A stretch of 64,000 nucleotides of DNA from CAWDNM01 sp964521195 (lineage in GTDB: Bacteria; Actinomycetota; Coriobacteriia; Anaerosomatales; JAAXUF01): NCBI GenBank assembly GCA_964521195.1, contig CAZFRE010000005.1, forward strand, positions 1 to 64,000, read 5' to 3'. Below, in pieces: positions 58,147 to 64,000 of this stretch (positions are counted from its first letter, which is position 1; each line of letters starts with the position of its first letter). The notes beneath the pieces were generated by a model. It made no database searches. It was not told the DNA's origin and worked only from the letters and a program-made list of their open reading frames with translations. The position numbers were made by a program, and so were the translations under genes.

Positions 58147-61100
58147 GTGCGAAATCATGCACAGGGCCTGCGTGCCTATGGTTTTGGCGTGCTCTCCGTG
58201 GCGATCCTGCTGGGAGCCGTGGCATGGGCTTTGGCCTCCTTCTCAACCGCCCCTCCGGGCCAGAAGGCTTGGTACTGGCAGAACCCCTATCCCCAGGGCA
58301 ACACGCTCACGCGTGTCTCGGCGGGCACGTCCGGCCTGTGGGCCGTCGGTGGTCCGGGCATCGTGCTGTACTCCTCGGACGGCGGCGCTGTCTGGGACGC
58401 TCAGGACCCGGCGACGACGGTGACGTTGCGAGACGTCGATTTCGTTGACGACAACAACGGTTGGGTCGTGGGCGACGCGGGGACGATCCGCGCGACCAGC
58501 GACGGTGGCTCGGTCTGGACGACGCAGACCTCCGGCGTGGCGGCCAACCGCGTACTGCGCGGCATCTCGATGGTTGACTCCTCGGTGGGCTGGGCGGTGG
58601 GCGACGTCGGTATCACGCGCAAGACCACCGATGGCGGCGCCACGTGGGTCGCGCAGTCGAACGGGACGGGCCAGCTCAACGACGTCTCGGCGGTCGACAG
58701 CGATCATGCATGGGCGGTCGGGAGCGCCGTGGGTGGCGTGTCGACCATCCGCGTGACGAGCGACGGCGGTTCGACGTGGACGACCCAGACGGTCCCGACC
58801 GCAACCAACCTGCTCGCCGTGGACTTCGTCGATACGCAGAACGGCTGGGCGGTCGGCAACACCGCGACTGTTCTGAAGACCACCAACGGCGGTTCGACGT
58901 GGACGACCGTCGCCGCAGGAGCTGCGACCAACGTCCAGGACGTGGAGTTCGTGACGCCCAACATCGGGTGGATCGTGGAGTCCAACGGCACCACGACCGG
59001 CTACATTCGCTACACCACCAACGGCGGCGCCTCGTGGTCGCTGCAGATGTCGGGCATCCGCGGGGTGAACGGCATCGCCGCACGCAGCTCGACGCAGCTT
59101 GCCGCGGTGGGCGTCAGCGGCTCGATGCTGCGCACGGAAGACGCGGGCATCAGCTGGATCTCGCAGAGCGCCGGTACGACGCGCGTGCTCTACGGCCTGT
59201 CCTACGTCGATTCCGAGACCGCGTACGCGGTCGGTGCGACCGGTCTCGTCATGCGCACGGAGGACGGCGGCGATACATGGAACAGCGGCACGGCGGGTTC
59301 CGGCAACTGGCTTGCCGTCGACTTCGCTGACCGGGCGACGGGCTGGATCGTCGGCGTGACCGGCTCGATCCGCAAGACCGTCAACGGCGCCGAGACATGG
59401 GCAGTGCAGCCTTCTCCCACGACGCAGCAGCTCAACAGCGTTGCTGTCGCGAGCACACAGACCGCGTATGCGGTCGGCAACGGCGGCACGATCATCAAGA
59501 CGCTCAACGGTGGCTCGACGTGGACCACGCAGACGTCAGGCATCACCTCGAACCTCCTTGACGTCTATTTCATCGATGCGAACACCGGCTGGGCCGTCGG
59601 CAACACCGGCCGCATCCGCAAGACCACCGACGGCGGCGCGACGTGGGTCGCGCAGACCTCCGGCGTGACGAGCACGCTGTACTCAGTGCACTTCGTCGAC
59701 GCGAACACCGGGTGGGTGGTCGGCAACACGGGCGTCATCCGCAAGACGACCGACGGCGGCGCGACCTGGACCGCTCAGACGTCAGGTGTCACGAACGCGC
59801 TCTACTCGGTGTCGTTCACCGATGCGAACAACGGCTTCGCCGTGGGCGGCGTGGCCGGTTCCCCCGCGCGACTGCTGCGCACCACCGACGGTGGTGCGAC
59901 GTGGACGGCCCAGAACGCGAACATGACCGGCATCCTGAGGGCCGTCGAGCGTTCGAACGGCGTCAACGGTCTCGCGGTCGGTGACGCCGGTTCGATTCGA
60001 CGTACCCATGACGGCGGCCTGACATGGATTCCTCAGTCGTATGGCACCGTCAATCAGCTGCTCGACGTCGTGTTCATCGACGGCGACAACGGGTGGGCGT
60101 GCGGTGCGGGCGGCACCATCATGCGTACTCGAGACGGCGGCGCGACGTGGTCCGCGCTGGTTTCCGGCGTGACGACCACGCTGCGCGGCATCGACATGGT
60201 TTCCGCCACCCAGGGCTGGGTCGTCGGCGATTCAAGCGTCATCCGCATCACGTCGGACGGCACCAACTGGACGGCCCAGCCGTCCGGCACGACCGTGGCG
60301 TTCAACGGAGTCGACTTCGTCGATGCATCGACCGGCTGGTCGGTGGGCGCGTCGGCGACGATCAAGGCGACTCTCAACGGTGGTTCGACGTGGACCACGC
60401 AGACGACCGGCCTGACGACCTCGACTCCGCTCTGGGGCGTGAAGTTCGTCGACGCGTCAAACGGTTGGGCGTGGGGCGGAGCCACGGGAGTCCGCGGCCT
60501 TCTGCTGCACACCACCGATGGCGGTGCCACGTGGGTTCAGCAGGATCCGCAGGTGGCGACCAGCGTTGTACTGCGCACTGCAAGCTTCCTCGACGCGAAC
60601 ACGGGCTGGATCGCCGGCACGAGCGGCGTCATCAAGAAGACGACCGACGGCGGTTCGACCTGGGTCACCGAGACGGTCGGGTCCACGGCGGCCATCTACG
60701 GCATGGACTTCATCGATGCCAACACCGGGTTCCACGTCGGTGGCGCCGGTGGCACGACGATGAGCATCATTCGTCGAACCGCTGACGGCGGTTCGACGTG
60801 GACCACGCAGACGCCGGGGACGTTCAACATCCTGTACGCAGTCGACTTCGCCGACGCTGATAACGGTTGGGTCGTCGGCGACGGTGGCACGATCCTCAAG
60901 ACCACCGACCCCACGCCTCCGATCACGAGCATGACGGTCTCGCCGGAGGATCCGGACGGCACGAACGGTTGGTATGTGACGACGCCGACCGTCTCCCTCG
61001 TGCCCAACGAGCCGTGCATCACCTACTACAGCTGGGTTTCGACGACCGGTCCGTGGTCGACCTACTCGCTGCCGATCGAGCGCTCGACGCTCGGCACGTC

Positions 61101-63291
61101 GACGCTGCGCTACTACTCGGTCGACCCGGGCGGCAACAAGGAAGTCGTGAACTCAGGTGTGGTGCGCTACGACCCGGACGCGCCCGCCGCGCCCGCCATG
61201 CCGACTGCCAGCCCGATCGCGACCGACTCGGTCGCACTGGCGTGGCCGAGTGTCGTCGACACCGTGTCGGGTACGTCCCACTACAACGTCTACGTCGACG
61301 GTTCGCTCGTGACGAGTTCGGCGGCGGCGAACGCGACGGTGAGCGGTCTGGCCACCGAGACCGCGTACGACTTCTCGGTCAGCGCGGTGGACGTCGCCGG
61401 CAACGAGTCGACCCAGTCGGCGTCGGTCAGTGCGATGACGCTCGCACCGCTCCCGCGCTCGCCGATCGCCGTCTATGTGCGCGCCACCCAGACTCAGGGC
61501 GTCTGGGTGGACTGGAGCGAGAGCACGGGCACGCTCTCGCCGGTCAGCTATCGACTGTACCGCGCCGTCGCGGGCGGGCCGTTCACCGCGATTGCCACGC
61601 GCACCGCCGAAGAGGCCCGTTCGGTGCAGGACACATCTGCGCCGGCGTTCTCGTCGCTTGAGTACCGCGTGTCGGTCGTCGACGCTCGGGGCGAGGGCGA
61701 GTTGAGCGCTGCGACCGCGCTCACTTCGACATCGATCGATGCGATCGCGCCGCCTATCGGCCTGGTGGCGCGCAACACGGCGTCGGTGCTGCTCACGTGG
61801 ACGCCGGTGCCTTCACCTCTGGTCTACGGCTACCATGTCTACCGGTCGGGTACGAGCACCGCGACGCCCGAGACGCAGACGGTGACGCCGATCGTCGACG
61901 CGAGCTACCACGACACCTCGACCGCCGAGTACACGGAGTACTGGTACCGCGTCGCGACGGTGGACACGTCGGGCAATGTCGGCGTGCCGAGCGCGCCCGT
62001 CTACATCCGGACCGAGGCATCGGGAACGGTCGAGCCGCCGCACGGCTCCTACACCACCGACACCGACTTCTGCGCGCTGTGCCACGCAGTACACACCTCG
62101 CCCAGTCCGCAGCGACTGGCGCAACCGCCTGGGTCCGAGATCACGCCAACGCCCACGGCACTCCTGCGCGGCACGACGACCATCGATGCCCCGCTCTGTC
62201 TGAGCTGCCACGATGGGACCTCGGCGTCGAACATCATGAGCGAATACGACGACGCCAGTCGGGAGTCGAGTCACCCGGTCAGCATCGATGGGACCCAAGA
62301 CGGCCTGTTCTGCGCGAGCTGTCACGCGGTCCACGATTCCGAGACGACCGGCACGGTGAAGGGGCTCCTCTCGGCGGGTGGAGAGAAGTCCGGCAACCCG
62401 TTCTGCTACGCATGCCACGGTGAGGCCACCGCTGTTCCCCGAGGCGACTTGCACGTATTCGAGGCTTCGGCGCACGGGACCGGCGTGGTCGAGCCGCCCA
62501 CCGGAACGAAAGTCATCTGCCTGAGCTGCCACGTCTCCCATTCGACGCGGGACGCATCGCTGTATCCGTACAACGGGGATGACCGGTGTCTCGGGTGCCA
62601 CTCCACCGGCGTGTTCGGCGAAGCGGACGGTGACGTCGCCGGGCGCCTCACGGGAGCGGACTCCGGCACGCGGCACAACCTGCTCGTCGCGGACGCGACC
62701 ACCACGGGCTCCAGGTTGACCTGCGCGAACTGCCACGAGCCGCATACCGCCACGGCGACGACGCCGTGCGTCGACCCGTACGAGCCCACGACGGCGGGCG
62801 GGATGGACGCGTCCGGGTCCGCATTCTGCCTCTCGTGTCACGACGGCGACCTGCCCACGAGCGCCGACACGTCCGGATGGGTCGAGGCACCGCTCGCTGA
62901 GGGCGGATCCTCGGTGACGACCGACATCGCGTCGATGTGGACCACGAACGTCCACGGCGACGGCGCGTCGGTCAGCCCCTCATTGCGGGCTGACATGGCG
63001 TACGAGGCCGGCGACTCACTCGGCTGCGCCGCCTGCCACGACCCTCATGGTTCGCAGAACCGGTACGCGCTGCGTGACTCGGTGTCGTCTCAGGGTGACA
63101 CGATGTCGGTCGACGCCATCCTCGTGGTGCCTGCGGGTACAGGCTACGACTTCCGCTTCTTGTGCGCTGCATGCCACGAGCTCACCGCCGCTTCGCACCC
63201 GGGACCCGGTCTGGGCGGGGCTGACCTGTCCAGCTTCCCGATCGACTGCACTGCGTCGGGGTGCCATACGCACGCCGGAAGCGGACTGTGA
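58147..63291 (+). CDS. Giant secreted YCF48-propeller / FN3 / multiheme c-type cytochrome
   Basis: A 1714-residue protein. Residues 1-32 hold a basic start and one hydrophobic segment (GVLSVAILLGAVAWALASF), a signal peptide or anchor. About 55-925 contain 21 YCF48/BNR-like repeats of about 41 residues (pattern GWxVGxxGxIxKTTDGGxTW). Then come an Ig-like module (about 930-1015) and three FN3-like modules to about 1295. From residue 1309 there are ten CXXCH sites (CALCH, CLSCH, CASCH, CYACH, CLSCH, CLGCH, CANCH, CLSCH, CAACH, CAACH) and a final CTASGCH at 1701-1707. Covalent haem and extracellular electron transfer are expected. GTG 58147 is preferred to ATG 58054: AAGG precedes it, the stretch between has poor codon bias, and ATG 58054 overlaps a -10 box. 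Confidence 0.88.
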   Translation: MRNHAQGLRAYGFGVLSVAILLGAVAWALASFSTAPPGQKAWYWQNPYPQGNTLTRVSAGTSGLWAVGGPGIVLYSSDGGAVWDAQDPATTVTLRDVDFVDDNNGWVVGDAGTIRATSDGGSVWTTQTSGVAANRVLRGISMVDSSVGWAVGDVGITRKTTDGGATWVAQSNGTGQLNDVSAVDSDHAWAVGSAVGGVSTIRVTSDGGSTWTTQTVPTATNLLAVDFVDTQNGWAVGNTATVLKTTNGGSTWTTVAAGAATNVQDVEFVTPNIGWIVESNGTTTGYIRYTTNGGASWSLQMSGIRGVNGIAARSSTQLAAVGVSGSMLRTEDAGISWISQSAGTTRVLYGLSYVDSETAYAVGATGLVMRTEDGGDTWNSGTAGSGNWLAVDFADRATGWIVGVTGSIRKTVNGAETWAVQPSPTTQQLNSVAVASTQTAYAVGNGGTIIKTLNGGSTWTTQTSGITSNLLDVYFIDANTGWAVGNTGRIRKTTDGGATWVAQTSGVTSTLYSVHFVDANTGWVVGNTGVIRKTTDGGATWTAQTSGVTNALYSVSFTDANNGFAVGGVAGSPARLLRTTDGGATWTAQNANMTGILRAVERSNGVNGLAVGDAGSIRRTHDGGLTWIPQSYGTVNQLLDVVFIDGDNGWACGAGGTIMRTRDGGATWSALVSGVTTTLRGIDMVSATQGWVVGDSSVIRITSDGTNWTAQPSGTTVAFNGVDFVDASTGWSVGASATIKATLNGGSTWTTQTTGLTTSTPLWGVKFVDASNGWAWGGATGVRGLLLHTTDGGATWVQQDPQVATSVVLRTASFLDANTGWIAGTSGVIKKTTDGGSTWVTETVGSTAAIYGMDFIDANTGFHVGGAGGTTMSIIRRTADGGSTWTTQTPGTFNILYAVDFADADNGWVVGDGGTILKTTDPTPPITSMTVSPEDPDGTNGWYVTTPTVSLVPNEPCITYYSWVSTTGPWSTYSLPIERSTLGTSTLRYYSVDPGGNKEVVNSGVVRYDPDAPAAPAMPTASPIATDSVALAWPSVVDTVSGTSHYNVYVDGSLVTSSAAANATVSGLATETAYDFSVSAVDVAGNESTQSASVSAMTLAPLPRSPIAVYVRATQTQGVWVDWSESTGTLSPVSYRLYRAVAGGPFTAIATRTAEEARSVQDTSAPAFSSLEYRVSVVDARGEGELSAATALTSTSIDAIAPPIGLVARNTASVLLTWTPVPSPLVYGYHVYRSGTSTATPETQTVTPIVDASYHDTSTAEYTEYWYRVATVDTSGNVGVPSAPVYIRTEASGTVEPPHGSYTTDTDFCALCHAVHTSPSPQRLAQPPGSEITPTPTALLRGTTTIDAPLCLSCHDGTSASNIMSEYDDASRESSHPVSIDGTQDGLFCASCHAVHDSETTGTVKGLLSAGGEKSGNPFCYACHGEATAVPRGDLHVFEASAHGTGVVEPPTGTKVICLSCHVSHSTRDASLYPYNGDDRCLGCHSTGVFGEADGDVAGRLTGADSGTRHNLLVADATTTGSRLTCANCHEPHTATATTPCVDPYEPTTAGGMDASGSAFCLSCHDGDLPTSADTSGWVEAPLAEGGSSVTTDIASMWTTNVHGDGASVSPSLRADMAYEAGDSLGCAACHDPHGSQNRYALRDSVSSQGDTMSVDAILVVPAGTGYDFRFLCAACHELTAASHPGPGLGGADLSSFPIDCTASGCHTHAGSGL

Positions 63292-64000
63292 CGCAAGAGC
63301 CCAGAACGAGGGCTTCGCGGCGGCACGATCGGCACGAAGCGAACGTTCATGCACATCCGCACAAGGGACCGGTCAACAAGCCGCTGCTCGTGGTGCTCGT
63401 CATCCTGACGTTCGTGCTGCTCGTGCTGTTGTACATGCTGCTGCGCCAGCCGGACACGCCGCCTGCGCCTCCGTCGCTCGGCCAGCAACCGCAGCCGCTC
63501 CTCGTGATTCCCGGACCGGGCGAGGGTGACGCTCCGCTCTTCGTGCGGCCGCTGGCGGCCGCGTGGGGTGCTGACGGCATGATCTACGTCTCGGACACCG
63601 GGAACGCACGGGTGTGCGTCTTCGACGCGCAAGGTCGCTTCTTGCGCGAGCTCGGACGGCTCAAGCCCTCGGTCGAGGACCCCGACGAGGCGCTGATACA
63701 GCCTGCCGGGATCGCCGTGGATTCCGAGGGAGTCGTGTACGTCGCGGACCTGAAGCGCTCGGCTGTGATGGTGTACGACCGGCGCGGACGTTTCGATCGG
63801 CGTATCGAACCGCGCAAGACGCGGCAGGCGTGGGTCCCGACCGACGTCGCCGTCGCGGAAGGTGCGCTGTACGTCACGGATACGCGAGGGCTATCGGTAT
63901 TCGACGAAGACGAGCGGCTTTCGAGCAAGCTCGCTTCGGCGGCGGGCGCGCCGCTCGCGTACCCCAACGGCGTTGCGGTCGCCCCACGCGGCGGTCTCGC
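63288..64000 (+). CDS. Membrane-anchored NHL-repeat protein (3' end beyond window)
   Basis: GTG 63288 overlaps the cytochrome stop by 4 bases (GTGA), with GGAAGCGG upstream. The frame stays open to the end of the window, at least 237 residues. The start is histidine- and arginine-rich (HDRHEANVHAHPHKG), followed by one membrane helix (PLLVVLVILTFVLLVLLYML), a Pro/Gln linker and NHL-propeller repeats: PLAAAWGADGMIYVSDTGN, IQPAGIAVDSEGVVYVADL and VPTDVAVAEGALYVTDTRG. It is expected to sit on the outer membrane face as a beta-propeller. Translational coupling suggests it works with the cytochrome, for instance as an anchor or assembly partner. That role is inference. Confidence 0.85.
   Translation, partial: MTQEPRTRASRRHDRHEANVHAHPHKGPVNKPLLVVLVILTFVLLVLLYMLLRQPDTPPAPPSLGQQPQPLLVIPGPGEGDAPLFVRPLAAAWGADGMIYVSDTGNARVCVFDAQGRFLRELGRLKPSVEDPDEALIQPAGIAVDSEGVVYVADLKRSAVMVYDRRGRFDRRIEPRKTRQAWVPTDVAVAEGALYVTDTRGLSVFDEDERLSSKLASAAGAPLAYPNGVAVAPRGGL

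Noticed and set aside
58310..60910. Repeated DNA considered as a CRISPR or minisatellite array
   Set aside because: The repeats are about 120-130 bases, imperfect and in frame; they encode propeller blades.
1..64000. tRNA genes, prophage or insertion elements
   Set aside because: No cloverleaf-like segment, integrase, transposase or terminal inverted repeats could be identified by reading.

Overview
This window is a roughly 54 kb, very dense surface-polysaccharide locus. It is followed by a citramalate synthase gene and the start of a multiheme-cytochrome operon. Very high G+C, frequent GTG/TTG starts, many 4-bp stop/start overlaps (ATGA or GTGA) and TAnnnT -10 boxes close to starts fit a high-GC Gram-positive, probably an anaerobic actinobacterium (Coriobacteriia or a relative). 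That placement is inference from composition and gene content, because no rRNA or other taxonomic marker is present. I saw no tRNA, rRNA, transposase, integrase, IS end or CRISPR array.

Layout. Positions 1-16.9 kb hold short, mostly divergent or convergent units: GT4 and GT2 glycosyltransferases, GT-C-like membrane proteins, an acyltransferase-3 protein, a Wzx-type flippase, a polysaccharide deacetylase, a methyltransferase, a radical SAM protein, a hexapeptide acetyltransferase and a Wzy/O-ligase-like protein. Positions 17.0-22.3 kb hold a tightly overlapping minus-strand operon that looks like a complete route to a diacetamido-trideoxyhexose (bacillosamine type): PglF-like dehydratase, PglE-like aminotransferase, PglD-like acetyltransferase and PglC-like phosphoglycosyltransferase, headed by a second radical SAM paralogue. 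Next come a GDP-fucose-synthase-like reductase and a lysylphosphatidylglycerol-synthase-type membrane protein. Positions 24.5-30.8 kb carry two paralogous Wzy_C/TPR proteins flanking ilvE, then a GT4. Positions 30.9-37.4 kb are an overlapping operon: SDR epimerase, Wzm permease, Wzt ATPase and a 1301-residue protein with three GT-B modules, the last lacking its EX7E glutamates.

Positions 37.4-49.9 kb are the most unusual part. Four paralogues of a protein family I cannot name confidently (possibly divergent GT-B/CgeB-like glycosyltransferases) are interleaved with two paralogous GT4 enzymes, an epimerase and an MBOAT/SGNH O-acylation pair. Positions 49.9-52.9 kb encode a three-gene route to a UDP-2-acetamido-2,6-dideoxy-L-hexose (FnlA/WbjB-like, RmlD-like, WecB/WbjD-like). 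A shared, symmetric promoter divides this from a two-GT-B fusion protein and a second acyltransferase-3 protein.

Taken together, the window encodes sugar-nucleotide synthesis, lipid-linked initiation, assembly by many glycosyltransferases, O-acylation, methylation and deacetylation, and both Wzx-type and ABC-type export. The right end changes theme: cimA, then a secreted 1714-residue protein with 21 YCF48-type repeats (three sets of seven), an Ig-like and three FN3-like modules and ten CXXCH haem sites plus one CX4CH. It is translationally coupled to a membrane-anchored NHL-propeller protein that runs off the window.
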